Shown here: one piece after another, positions 1 through 9,097 of the stretch
Numbering within the stretch: position 1 is the stretch's first letter
Layout: the number at the start of each line of letters is the position of its first letter
Source: JANMJD01 sp963847945
GTDB taxonomy: Bacteria; Actinomycetota; Acidimicrobiia; Acidimicrobiales; Ilumatobacteraceae
Direction of reading: 5' to 3'
Length of the DNA stretch: 64,000 bases
Assembly: GCA_963847945.1 (NCBI GenBank)
Contig: CAWKBX010000004.1
Location: 186,001 to 250,000 of the forward strand
The notes under the pieces: model-generated
Seen by the model: only the letters and a program-made list of their open reading frames with translations
Database searches by the model: none
What the model was told of the DNA's origin: nothing
Position numbers and translations under genes: made by a program

Positions 1-408
1 GGGCGATTGTCAGGCGGCCGCACGATCGATCTCATCGGTTCGCTGCGCTTCAACCTGGTCTTCAACGAAGGCATGGCCTTCAGCCGGTTTCGCGGCATCG
101 GTCAATACATCGGCGTGTTGGCCCTGGTCGTGGTGTGTTTCCTGGCCGTGAGCCTACGCCGTGCCGACAGCAAGCTCAGCGCGATGGCCACCGGCATGAT
201 CATCGGCGGGGCGATCGGCAACGTCCTCGACCGTCTGTTCCGCGGCGACGGTTGGATGAAGGGTGGCGTCGTCGATTTCATCGACGTGCAGTGGTGGCCG
301 ATCTTCAACGTGGCCGACATCGGCGTGTCCGTCGGTGGCGTGGTCCTCGTACTTGGTTCGCTGTTGCGGTCACGGGTTTCCACCCCAACTTCGGTTGTCG
401 CTCAGTGA
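1..408 (+). CDS. lspA: Lipoprotein signal peptidase LspA, 5' end cut by the window
   Basis: This is the C-terminal part of prolipoprotein signal peptidase II, the membrane aspartic protease that removes signal peptides from diacylglyceryl-modified prolipoproteins. The reading frame is open to base 1, so the true start lies upstream of the window. The conserved FNEGMAFS segment is present. Both catalytic aspartates are visible, in GNVLDR (codon near 229) and FNVAD (codon near 316). At least three hydrophobic segments remain. It is followed 25 nt later by rluD, the usual lspA–rluD order in many bacteria. Identification is firm; only the N-terminus is missing. Confidence 0.93.
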   Translation, partial: GRLSGGRTIDLIGSLRFNLVFNEGMAFSRFRGIGQYIGVLALVVVCFLAVSLRRADSKLSAMATGMIIGGAIGNVLDRLFRGDGWMKGGVVDFIDVQWWPIFNVADIGVSVGGVVLVLGSLLRSRVSTPTSVVAQ

Positions 409-433
409 GCCGCCGCACCACAATCGAGGCCCG

Positions 434-1345
<912 letters not shown>

Positions 1346-1381
1346 CGTGTGGCCGGGCATCGGCCGCGGCATGCTGGTCAC

Positions 1382-2188
1382 ATGCTCCGCCGCCGTCCGA
1401 AGCGCCGCCGCCCTCCGTGCGACGATATCGATGGGCTGTTCAGCCGCTATCTGGGTGAGTGGCCGGTCTTGTCGGCCCTGGAACGCGGCGACCTCGTCGA
1501 GCGCGTCGACGTGTTGCTGGCGACCAAGAGTTGGGAGGCGGCCCGGGGGTTCGAGTTGACCGACGAGATGTGCACGGTGATCGCGGCCCAGGCGGCCCTG
1601 GTGGCGCTGAACTTCGACCTGCAGGTGTACCGCCACGTGCGGGCGATCGTCGTCCACCCGCGAACGATCAGGCTCGATGGCGAACGGCCCGGATCGATCC
1701 CCGGGGTGTTCACGTCGGGTTCGGGTCCACTCGACGGCGAGGCGCATCACGATCGTGGGCCGATCATCCTCGCCTGGGACGCCGTCCGTCACGACACCCG
1801 TCACCGGGGCACGGGGCGCAATGTGGTCGTGCATGAGTTCGCCCACAAGCTCGACATGAGCGATGGCCTGGTTGACGGCACCCCGGGCGACATCGATCCG
1901 ACGTTGCGTCGGCGATGGGAAGCAGTGTGCGAGCGTGAGTTCGACGCCTTGAGCGATGCGGGGCCGGAGCCACGGTCGGGGTCGGAGTCGGGGCCCGGGC
2001 CGGGGTCCGGGTCGCCGAGCATCATCCGGGAGTACGCGGCGACCGATCGCGGTGAGTTCTTTGCGGTGGTCGCCGAGCTGTTCTTCGAGCGCCCCGTGCA
2101 GCTCCAGGCAATGCATCCCGACCTCTACGAAGTCTTTCGTGACTTCTTCCGCCAAGACCCGATCGCACGGCGCCCTGGCTCGGAATGA
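1382..2188 (+). CDS. MtfA-like zinc metallopeptidase (M90 family)
   Basis: This 268-residue protein carries the gluzincin motif HEFAH at about residues 151–155, within NVVVHEFAHKLDMSDG, the hallmark of the MtfA/M90 family. A downstream EFFAVVAELFFE segment probably supplies the third zinc ligand. In Escherichia coli MtfA is an aminopeptidase linked to control of the glucose phosphotransferase system; that role need not apply here. The start at ATG 1382 is preferred, although GTG 1349 is in frame. A Gly/Ser/Pro/Glu-rich stretch near residues 197–220 looks like a low-complexity insertion between the active-site helix and the C-terminal part. The gene lies 36 nt after rluD and converges with the Rrf2 regulator. 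Confidence 0.85.
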   Translation: MLRRRPKRRRPPCDDIDGLFSRYLGEWPVLSALERGDLVERVDVLLATKSWEAARGFELTDEMCTVIAAQAALVALNFDLQVYRHVRAIVVHPRTIRLDGERPGSIPGVFTSGSGPLDGEAHHDRGPIILAWDAVRHDTRHRGTGRNVVVHEFAHKLDMSDGLVDGTPGDIDPTLRRRWEAVCEREFDALSDAGPEPRSGSESGPGPGSGSPSIIREYAATDRGEFFAVVAELFFERPVQLQAMHPDLYEVFRDFFRQDPIARRPGSE

Positions 2189-2189
2189 A

Positions 2190-2648
2190 TCAGTGGGAGT
2201 GCATTGCTTCGGGCCACGGATCTTCGCCCCGAGCGGAGCCGGCGACGGCGGCCAAGGTGTACCCGCCGAGGTGCTCGCGCATGTGCTCGCCGGCCACCTT
2301 CCAGATCGCCAACAAAACGCATTGGCCTTCGTGATCGCATGAGCCGTCTTGGTGCGGTTCGCCGAAGTCGCCCAGGGTGATCGGGCCATCGACGGCCGAG
2401 ACGATCTCGGAGAGCAAGATGTCGGCGGGGGAGCGGGCCAGAACGTAGCCGCCACCGACGCCCCGCTTCGACTTGACCAGGCCCGCACCCTTCAGCGCCA
2501 GCAGAATCTGTTCGAGGTAGGGCTGGGGCAAACCCGTGCGCTCGGCGATATCGCGTACCGACGTCGGCGCCCCTTCGGGATGCAAAGCCAGGGACAACAG
2601 GGCCCGACAGGCATAGTCTCCTCTGGTGGACACGCGCACGACTCCCAT
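2190..2648 (-). CDS. Rrf2-family transcriptional regulator
   Basis: The 152-residue protein has the Rrf2 winged-helix fold. Residues 1–60 include RVSTRGDYACRALLSLA and the recognition region TGLPQPYLEQILLALKGAGLV, and the wing carries SKRGVGGGYVLAR. Family members such as IscR, NsrR and RsrR often bind an Fe–S cluster through three cysteines. Here only C104 and C110 lie in the expected loop, plus C14 in the HTH, so cluster binding is possible but not assured. It is transcribed divergently from the phosphodiesterase gene, sharing 52 nt of intergenic DNA. The target genes are unknown. Confidence 0.88.
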   Translation of the reverse strand: MGVVRVSTRGDYACRALLSLALHPEGAPTSVRDIAERTGLPQPYLEQILLALKGAGLVKSKRGVGGGYVLARSPADILLSEIVSAVDGPITLGDFGEPHQDGSCDHEGQCVLLAIWKVAGEHMREHLGGYTLAAVAGSARGEDPWPEAMHSH

Positions 2649-2700
2649 CGTACGGCGGGAGTTGGGAACTATGACGACATCAGTGATGGACTAGGCACCA
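2649..2700. promoter_or_regulatory. Divergent intergenic region (Rrf2 regulator / phosphodiesterase)
   Basis: These 52 bases separate two divergent start codons and must hold both promoters. A TAGGCA hexamer close to the plus-strand ATG is a weak -10 candidate. Autoregulation by the Rrf2 protein would be expected to act here, but I see no clear dyad. Confidence 0.4.
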
Positions 2701-3810
2701 ATGGTGAACGCTCCGGTCCTTCCCGCCTATGGCGGAGCCAACGTCAGGGGGATCATGCCGGCGTTGATGACGCCCCCATCCCGGCGCGACCTGCCCTCGT
2801 GGTTTCCCGCTCCCTTGATCGGCGCCGACCAGGTGGTGATTCTCGTCCTCGATGGTCTGGGGTGGGATCAGCTGCAGTCGCATCGGCACATCGCCCCCAA
2901 TCTGGCCTCGATGGTCGGGGGGCCGATCACGACCGTGGTCCCCTCGACGACATCGACCGCGCTGACCTCGATCGTCACCGGTCTGGAACCGGCCGAGCAC
3001 GGCATCGTCGGCTATCGCATCGACCTGAGCGGCGACGTGATGAACGTCTTGCGATGGACGACGGCCGCCGGTGACGCTCGCCGTCGGCATCCTCCGGCCG
3101 ACGTACAGCCGTACCCGCCGTTTCTCGGTCATAACGTCACTGTTGTTTCCAAGGCCGAGCTGTCGAACTCGGCGTTCACCGCCGCCCACCTCGCCGGGGT
3201 GAAGATCGCCGGGTGGAGGGTGATGTCGAACATCTCCGTTCATGTCGCCAATTGCCTCGCCAAGGGCGAGCAGGTGGTCTACGCCTACTACGACGGCATC
3301 GACAAGGTTGCCCACGAGTACGGGTTCGGGCCGTTCTACGACTCGGAGTTGCAGCTCGCCGATCGGCTGGTCGGCGACATCCTCGAAGTGCTCCCGCCCG
3401 GGGCGGCGCTCGGGGTGATTGCCGATCACGGCCAGGTGTCGGTAGGACCACGGCATTTCCCCCCGGCGAAAGACGTGCTCGGCCTGACGCGGTACCAGTC
3501 GGGCGAGGGGCGCTTCCGCTGGTTGCACGGCCGACGTGGCGCCGAGGCCGACCTGCTCGCCGCGGCGACCGATGCCCACGCCGACGTTGCCTGGGTCGTC
3601 AGCAAGGCCCAGGTCATCGACGAGGGATGGCTCGGACGGCAGATGGCCGGGCCGATCGCGGCGCGACTGGGCGATGTCGCCCTGGTCGCCCGCGATGACA
3701 TCAGCTTCGATGAGCCGGCCGATTCGGGGCCGTTCGAGCTGGTTTGTCGGCACGGGTCCCTCACCCCGGCCGAAATGCACGTACCCTTTCTCGGCGCCCG
3801 GCCACGCTGA
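2701..3810 (+). CDS. Alkaline phosphatase superfamily phosphodiesterase / nucleotide pyrophosphatase
   Basis: The 369-residue protein fits the type I phosphodiesterase/nucleotide pyrophosphatase family. The first metal site is in VVILVLDGLGWDQ (Asp about 51). The nucleophile region PSTTSTALTSIVTGLEPAEHG lies near residues 81–101. A second metal site is in IADHGQV, and a final CRHGSLTPAEMHVP segment supplies the last histidine. It probably hydrolyses a phosphodiester or pyrophosphate, but the substrate cannot be told from sequence. No signal peptide is evident, so it should be cytoplasmic. ATG 2701 gives a rather long N-terminus; ATG codons at 2755 and 2767 are alternatives. Confidence 0.82.
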   Translation: MVNAPVLPAYGGANVRGIMPALMTPPSRRDLPSWFPAPLIGADQVVILVLDGLGWDQLQSHRHIAPNLASMVGGPITTVVPSTTSTALTSIVTGLEPAEHGIVGYRIDLSGDVMNVLRWTTAAGDARRRHPPADVQPYPPFLGHNVTVVSKAELSNSAFTAAHLAGVKIAGWRVMSNISVHVANCLAKGEQVVYAYYDGIDKVAHEYGFGPFYDSELQLADRLVGDILEVLPPGAALGVIADHGQVSVGPRHFPPAKDVLGLTRYQSGEGRFRWLHGRRGAEADLLAAATDAHADVAWVVSKAQVIDEGWLGRQMAGPIAARLGDVALVARDDISFDEPADSGPFELVCRHGSLTPAEMHVPFLGARPR

Positions 3811-3848
3811 ACCGGGCTTCGTCCCACCTTCTGTAGAAACGAGTGTCG

Positions 3849-4367
3849 ATGTCAGAGCATCCCGGCGAGCAGCCCGAAGTCGTAGTCATGCCCGAGGGCT
3901 CCGGGCCTGGCGGGTCATCGAGCGATGCCGCCGTAGAGACGATCAGCGAGCCGGCCAAGGTGATGCGGATCGGTTCGATGGTCAAGATGCTGCTCGAAGA
4001 GGTCAAGGCCGCTCCGCTCGACGACGCCAGCCGTGAACGGCTGGTGACGATCTATCAGACCTCGATCGACGAGTTGTCTTCGGCGTTGTCGCCCGATCTG
4101 CAGGATGAACTGCGGTCGATGGCGTTGCCGTTCAAAGACCAGCATCCGAGCGACGCCGAGCTGCGTATCGCCCAGGCCCAGTTGGTCGGCTGGTTGGAGG
4201 GATTGTTCCACGGCATTCAGGCGATGTTGATGGCCCAGCAGATGGCCGCTCGCCAGCAACTCGAACAGATGCGCCAGCTCCCGCCCGGCGCGATGACCCA
4301 GATGCCCGGCCGAATGGACGGTCCGTCAGCCTCGGCCGAACCCGACCGTCCCGGTACCTACCTGTAG
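3849..4367 (+). CDS. bpa: Bacterial proteasome activator Bpa/PafE (DUF2587)
   Basis: The 172-residue protein matches Bpa (PafE), the ATP-independent ring activator that docks on the actinobacterial 20S proteasome. A variable N-terminus (residues 1–35) precedes the helical domain, seen in KVMRIGSMVKMLLEEVKAAPLD and LVGWLEGLFHGIQAMLMAQQMAARQQL. The chain ends in GTYL, the C-terminal hydrophobic-Tyr-Leu tail that inserts into the proteasome alpha-ring (GQYL in the mycobacterial protein). ATG 3849 is preferred over the GTG six bases upstream. Its presence implies prcBA elsewhere in the genome; none is in this window. A decayed toxin–antitoxin remnant follows directly. Confidence 0.92.
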   Translation: MSEHPGEQPEVVVMPEGSGPGGSSSDAAVETISEPAKVMRIGSMVKMLLEEVKAAPLDDASRERLVTIYQTSIDELSSALSPDLQDELRSMALPFKDQHPSDAELRIAQAQLVGWLEGLFHGIQAMLMAQQMAARQQLEQMRQLPPGAMTQMPGRMDGPSASAEPDRPGTYL

Positions 4368-4556
4368 GGTCGCGGATCCGTAGACCTGATGGCATCTCCC
4401 GTCAACGCCGGGCGCCTGCTTGGCGCGCTCGACCGTCATCGACGAGGCGACGAGTCCGGCTACGTCAGCACCACCATCGAGGAATTGGAAGCAATGGCAC
4501 AAGCGCCGCGGGATGAGGCCGAAGCGCTTCGCCCGACTCGGCGAAGCCTCGCCTGA
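4368..4556 (+). pseudogene. Remnant of a YefM/Phd-type antitoxin
   Basis: Immediately after the bpa stop, in the same frame, the DNA can be read as VDLMASPVNAGRLLGALDRH followed by an acidic tail. This resembles the C-terminal half of YefM antitoxins, where SPANARRLL and a toxin-binding tail are typical. The N-terminal DNA-binding half is missing and the frame begins directly after the bpa stop codon. From ATG 4389 it could encode 55 residues. It sits just ahead of a frameshifted YoeB-like toxin gene, the normal antitoxin–toxin order. I treat it as a truncated relic; translation of the short form is not excluded. Confidence 0.6.
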
Positions 4557-4558
4557 CG

Positions 4559-4812
4559 ATGCGTCTGGTGTTCGACGGGGAGGCCTGGGAGGACTACCTC
4601 TACGGGCAGGAGACCGACCGCCGCCTCCCAAGAAGTTGAACACGCTCATCGCCGCGACGTTGCGCGATCCCTTCGAGGGCATCGGAAAACCCGAGCCGCT
4701 GCGCTACAGCGCGGACGGGGCTTGGTCGCGACGTATCGACGGTGAGCACCGATTCGTATATGTCGTGAAGGACGAGACCTTGGTGGTCTTGCAAGCCCGC
4801 CATCACTATTGA
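4559..4812 (+). pseudogene. yoeB: Frameshifted YoeB-like mRNA interferase toxin
   Basis: ATG 4559 starts a frame reading MRLVFDGEAWEDYLYGQETD, the typical YoeB N-terminus. It then meets a stop within about ten codons. The rest of the toxin continues in another frame as KKLNTLIAATLRDPFEGIGK and ends WSRRIDGEHRFVYVV…ARHHY. The catalytic-type residues of YoeB (Glu in the GEHR segment, Arg, and the terminal HY) are all present. One missing base in the CCC run at 4627–4629 explains the break. With the upstream antitoxin truncated, loss of the toxin fits decay of the module, but a sequencing indel would look the same. Confidence 0.8.
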
Positions 4813-4849
4813 GCAACGCCTTCGTGTGGGGCATCAGACCGTCGTCCGC

Positions 4850-4855
4850 TAGGGT
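4850..4855 (+). promoter_or_regulatory. Candidate -10 element for dnaE
   Basis: A TAGGGT hexamer lies 60 nt upstream of the proposed dnaE start. A GAGGAGG Shine–Dalgarno sequence at 4901–4907 sits 8 nt before the GTG at 4916. No convincing -35 is visible. Confidence 0.45.
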
Positions 4856-4915
4856 GAAATGACACCCATGTAAGCCGTGTGGAGCCTTGAGCCCGAACGT
4901 GAGGAGGTCGTCATC

Positions 4916-7900
4916 GTGGGAGATTCGTTCACCCACCTGCATGTCCACACCGAGTTCTCAATGCTCGATGGGGCGGCTCGACTCGACGAGTTGGTGGCCA
5001 AGGCGGCGGCCGATGGCATGCCCGCGTTGGGTATCACCGATCACGGAAATATGTACGGCATCCTGGACTTTTACCGGGAATGCAATAAGCAGGGCGTCAA
5101 GCCCGTGCTCGGTATCGAGGCCTACATGGCCCACGACACTCGCCACGAACGCCCCGCCCGGCGAGGCCGGGTCGACGACTCGGGCGGCGATACCGAAGGC
5201 GGCAAGAAGCTCTACTACCACCTGACACTGTTGGCCGAGAGCGACCTCGGCTACCGCAACCTCATTCAGCTCTCCAGCCTGGCCTTCCTCGAGGGCTACT
5301 ACTACAAGCCGCGGATGGACTGGGAGCTGCTCGAGAAGTACTCCGGCGGGCTGATCGCCACCACCGGTTGCCTCGGTGGGCATGTGCTGCAGGCCTTGCT
5401 GAACGGCGACGAGAAGCTGGCCATCGAACGAGCGGCCCGCCTGCAAGACATCTTCGGCAAAGACAATCTGTTCGTCGAACTGCAGGATCACGGGCTCCAG
5501 GCCCAGCGCGACACGAACCCGACGCTGGTCAAGATCGCCAAGCGCATCGGCGCGCCGATCATCGCCACCAACGACTCGCACTACACCCACCGCCACGACC
5601 ACGAGGCCCACGACGCCCTGCTGTGCGTACAGACCGGGGCGCTGATGAGCGACCCGAAGCGGTTCAAGTTCGAGGGCAACGAGCACTATCTCAAGTCGTC
5701 GGCCGAGATGCGTCACCTGTTCCGTGACTATCCCGAGGCGTGCGACAACACGCTGTGGGTAGCCGAGCGAGCCGGGGTGACCATCGAGTTCGGCAAGCCG
5801 CAATTGCCGAACTTTCCGATTCCCGAGGGATTCACCACCGACGGGGCATATCTGGAGCACCTCACGTGGGAGGGGGCCAAGGAGCGCTGGGGCGAGAAGA
5901 TTCCGACGGCCGCGGTCGAGCGGCTGGCCTATGAGCTCAAGGTCATTGCCGACATGGGGTTCTCGTCGTACTTCTTGATCGTGTGGGACCTCATCCGCCA
6001 CGCCAAGTCGACCGGCATCCGCGTCGGTCCGGGCCGTGGTTCGGCCGCCGGTTGTGCGGTGGCCTATTGCCTGCGGATTACCGATCTCGACCCGATCAAG
6101 TACGACCTGCTGTTCGAACGGTTCCTCAATCCGAGCCGTATCTCGATGCCCGACATCGACATGGACTTCGACTCGCGATACCGCGACGAGATGATCCGTT
6201 ACGCCGCCCAGATGTATGGCCGCGACCACGTCGCCCAAATCGTCACCTTCTCGACAATCAAGGCCCGGGCTGCGGTGCGCGACGCAGCCCGCGTGCTCGG
6301 CTATCCGTACGGCGTTGGTGACAAGGTGGCCAAGGCGATGCCGCCGTTGGTCATGGGTCGTGATACCCCGTTGAAGTATTGCTTCGAAGACAACCCGAAG
6401 TACGCCGATGGGTACAAGGCGGCCGCCGAGCTGCGGGCGATGTGCGACATGGACCCCGACATCAAGCGGGTCGTCGATGTCGCCAAGGGTCTCGAAGGAA
6501 TGCGTCGGCAGGACGGCATCCACGCCGCGGCGGTAGTGATCACCAAGGAGCCGCTGACCGATTACCTGCCGATCCAACGCAAGCCCGAGGCGGGGGTGCC
6601 GGTCGAGAACGCCCCGGTGGTGACGCAGTACGAAATGCACGGCGTCGAAGACTTGGGCCTGCTCAAGATGGACTTCTTGGGCCTGCGCAACCTCGACGTG
6701 ATCACCGACACGCTGGCGTTGATTCGGGCGACGGCCGACCCCGAGTTCGACATCGACCACGTGCCGCTCGACGATCAGCCCACCTTCGATCTGCTCTCCC
6801 GGGGCGACACGATCGGCGTGTTCCAGCTGGAATCTCCGCCGATGCGGGCGTTGCTGCGGGCGATGGCTCCGACCAGTTTCGACGACGTCGGCGCGCTGAT
6901 CGCCCTGTATCGCCCCGGGCCGATGAGTGCGAACATGCACTACGACTACGCCGACCGCAAGAACAACCGCAAGCCGGTCGAGTTCTTCCACCCCGACGCG
7001 GCCGAGTTGCTCACCGATACGTACGGCCTGATGATCTACCAGGAGAGCGTGATGCGCGTCGCGCAGAAGTTCGCTGGGTACTCACTTGCCGAGGCCGACA
7101 GCTTGCGCAAGGCGATGGGTAAGAAGAGCCGCGAGGTCATGGCCAAGGAGCGCAGCAACTTCGAGGCCGGTTGCGAACGCCAGGAGTACGGCCGGGTGCT
7201 CGGCGAGCAGCTGTTCGATGTCATCGCCAAGTTCGCCGACTATGCCTTCAACAAGAGCCACAGCTACGGATACGGCCTGGTTACGTATCAGACGGCGTAT
7301 CTGAAGGCGCATTACCCGGTGGCCTACATGGCCTGCCTGTTGACCAGCGTGAAGTCGTCGTTGGAAAAGGCCGCCGTGTACCTGGCCGACTGCCGGGCGA
7401 TGGGCGTCAAAGTGATGACCCCCGACGTCAACGTGTCGCAGATGGACTTCGCCCCCGACGACGACGACGATAAGGCGATCACCTTCGGGCTCTCGGCGGT
7501 TCGCAATGTCGGCGAGGGCCTCGTCGAGGGCCTGTTGACAGAACGGCGGGAGAACGGCCCGTTCGAGTCGTTCTACGAGTTCACCGAGCGAGTACCCGAG
7601 TCGGTGCTCAACAAACGGACGGTGGAGTCGCTGATCAAGGCCGGGGCGTTCGACACGATGGGCCACCCGCGCAAAGGTCTGCTGGCAGTGTTCGAGCAGA
7701 TCATCGACACCACCGTTGTACGGCGTCGGGAGCGCGACCAAGGCGTGATGAGCCTGTTCGGCGACATCGGCACCGACCCGGCCGCCGGCGGTGGGTTCAA
7801 CGAGCGGATCAACATCCCCGACGTGGAGTTCGACAAGACGCAGCGGTTGCGCTTCGAGAAGGAGATGCTCGGGCTGTACGTATCGGACCACCCGCTGATG

Positions 7901-8446
7901 GGGGTCGATGCGGCGCTGCGCCGGCGAACCGATTGCGGCATTGCCGAGGTCGGTGACCGCGAAGACGGGTCGATCGTCACCATCGGCGGGGTGATCACCG
8001 GGTTGACCCGCAAGTTCACCAAGAAGGGTGACCAGATGGCGACCCTGGTGTTGGAAGACCTGGCTTCGTCGATCGAGGTGATGGTCTTCCCCCGGGTGAT
8101 GATGGACCAGGGCTACAAGCTCGCTGACGATGCGATCGTGACGATCCGCGGCCGGGTCGACAGCCGGGAAGACACTGCCAAGTTCATCGCCTCCGACATC
8201 GCCGTCGTCGAAGGACTCGACGAGAACGCACCACCCTTGCGCCTGAAGCTCTCGCCGCACTCATTGAACGAGACCCTGATCGACAAACTGAAGCGGCTCC
8301 TGATGGAGTTCCCCGGCGATTCACGGGTGTTCCTCCATCTCGGGGACCACAAAGTGCTGCGCCTCGCCGACGACTTCTGCGTCAACCTCGACCGCGTGGT
8401 CGGTGAGCTGCGAGTCGCCTTCGGTCATGATGCGGTCATGCTGTAA
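4916..8446 (+). CDS. dnaE: DNA polymerase III subunit alpha (DnaE)
   Basis: This 1176-residue protein is the replicative polymerase catalytic subunit. An N-terminal PHP domain opens with FTHLHVHTEFSMLDGAARL. The C-family polymerase core follows, with the catalytic aspartates in MPDIDMDFDSRYRDEMIRYA (near base 6150). A tandem HhH and an OB-fold region (about bases 7970–8220, IVTIGGVITGLTRKFTKKG) come last. It is of DnaE1 type and size. GTG 4916 is preferred because GAGGAGG lies 8 nt upstream; GTG 4877 is in frame but lacks such a signal. The lspA–rluD–dnaE neighbourhood is common in actinobacteria. The gene converges with pilA, and a hairpin lies between them. Confidence 0.96.
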   Translation: MGDSFTHLHVHTEFSMLDGAARLDELVAKAAADGMPALGITDHGNMYGILDFYRECNKQGVKPVLGIEAYMAHDTRHERPARRGRVDDSGGDTEGGKKLYYHLTLLAESDLGYRNLIQLSSLAFLEGYYYKPRMDWELLEKYSGGLIATTGCLGGHVLQALLNGDEKLAIERAARLQDIFGKDNLFVELQDHGLQAQRDTNPTLVKIAKRIGAPIIATNDSHYTHRHDHEAHDALLCVQTGALMSDPKRFKFEGNEHYLKSSAEMRHLFRDYPEACDNTLWVAERAGVTIEFGKPQLPNFPIPEGFTTDGAYLEHLTWEGAKERWGEKIPTAAVERLAYELKVIADMGFSSYFLIVWDLIRHAKSTGIRVGPGRGSAAGCAVAYCLRITDLDPIKYDLLFERFLNPSRISMPDIDMDFDSRYRDEMIRYAAQMYGRDHVAQIVTFSTIKARAAVRDAARVLGYPYGVGDKVAKAMPPLVMGRDTPLKYCFEDNPKYADGYKAAAELRAMCDMDPDIKRVVDVAKGLEGMRRQDGIHAAAVVITKEPLTDYLPIQRKPEAGVPVENAPVVTQYEMHGVEDLGLLKMDFLGLRNLDVITDTLALIRATADPEFDIDHVPLDDQPTFDLLSRGDTIGVFQLESPPMRALLRAMAPTSFDDVGALIALYRPGPMSANMHYDYADRKNNRKPVEFFHPDAAELLTDTYGLMIYQESVMRVAQKFAGYSLAEADSLRKAMGKKSREVMAKERSNFEAGCERQEYGRVLGEQLFDVIAKFADYAFNKSHSYGYGLVTYQTAYLKAHYPVAYMACLLTSVKSSLEKAAVYLADCRAMGVKVMTPDVNVSQMDFAPDDDDDKAITFGLSAVRNVGEGLVEGLLTERRENGPFESFYEFTERVPESVLNKRTVESLIKAGAFDTMGHPRKGLLAVFEQIIDTTVVRRRERDQGVMSLFGDIGTDPAAGGGFNERINIPDVEFDKTQRLRFEKEMLGLYVSDHPLMGVDAALRRRTDCGIAEVGDREDGSIVTIGGVITGLTRKFTKKGDQMATLVLEDLASSIEVMVFPRVMMDQGYKLADDAIVTIRGRVDSREDTAKFIASDIAVVEGLDENAPPLRLKLSPHSLNETLIDKLKRLLMEFPGDSRVFLHLGDHKVLRLADDFCVNLDRVVGELRVAFGHDAVML

Positions 8447-8457
8447 CCAGACGCGAC

Positions 8458-8485
8458 GATGAGGGCGGATCGCTCCGCCCCCATC
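8458..8485. terminator. Hairpin between the convergent dnaE and pilA genes
   Basis: GGGCGGA and TCCGCCC pair around a TCGC loop. The stem is extended by GATG/CATC after one mismatch. No clear T-tract follows on either side, but its place between two convergent stop codons suggests a bidirectional terminator. Confidence 0.6.
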
Positions 8486-8527
8486 GGTGATCATCGGTCG
8501 AGCTGGCTCGCCGACTCAGCGATCACG

Positions 8528-9019
8528 TCACCAGTTGGTGAGTGCTGCAGCTGTCGCCGCCTCAGATTTGCACGTCGCTGCGTTCGCCACTTTCGCGTAC
8601 CTCGTCCCAACGGCTGCCCCATTGGTGAGATCTTCCTTGATAATGAAGCATGTTCCAGTCTTCGACAGCGTCGACACGGTGAATACCGACGCCGAGTTGT
8701 AGACCGACACGTTGTTCGGCCCGGTGGAATCCGCGGCGCTGAACGTGAGGTTCGGCTCGGCTGTCCCCAGGTTCGCCACGGTGGCGGTGCTGAAGTCCTG
8801 AGTGTCGGTGTACATCGCCTTGGCGGCGGCCAGGGTGTTACGCAGGCTTGACTGCGCAGCCCGGTCCTTGGCTCGGTTCTGGGCCCCGAGGAACGTCGGG
8901 ATGGCAATGGCGAGCAGGATGGCGATGATCAAAACGACCACCATCAACTCGATGAGGGTGAATCCCTCGTCCTTCCCGTAGCGCCCGCGGGCCACCCGAG
9001 TCTTCATTGTACGCAACAT
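8528..9019 (-). CDS. pilA: Type IV major-pilin-like prepilin
   Basis: This 163-residue protein has a 19-residue basic leader ending in KDEG. It is followed by FTLIELMVVVLIIAILLAIA, the classic class-III signal with cleavage between Gly and Phe, Glu at +5, and the hydrophobic N-terminal helix. The remaining globular head contains two cysteines in its last third, probably a disulfide. Start 9019 is chosen because GGAGG lies 7 nt upstream on the minus strand. It is the last gene of the pilus operon, separated from the pilX-like gene by 78 nt that may hold its own promoter. Prepilin peptidase (23349–24134) would process it. Confidence 0.9.
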   Translation of the reverse strand: MLRTMKTRVARGRYGKDEGFTLIELMVVVLIIAILLAIAIPTFLGAQNRAKDRAAQSSLRNTLAAAKAMYTDTQDFSTATVANLGTAEPNLTFSAADSTGPNNVSVYNSASVFTVSTLSKTGTCFIIKEDLTNGAAVGTRYAKVANAATCKSEAATAAALTNW

Positions 9020-9097
9020 GTACTGACCTCCGTCTGTGGCTTGAAAAGATGCTGCACAGAAATCAATCGGCACATTGCGGGCCAAGATGAGGAACTT

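Noticed and set aside
4420..4812. Reading the YoeB C-terminus as part of a 130-codon gene from 4420
   Set aside because: The first 67 codons are unlike any YoeB sequence, whereas the proper N-terminus is visible in another frame from ATG 4559. The frameshift explanation fits better.
4958..6991. Long open frame of 677 codons on the minus strand
   Set aside because: It lies entirely antisense to dnaE, shows no motif, and its codon pattern mirrors the dnaE third-position GC bias. It is a shadow.
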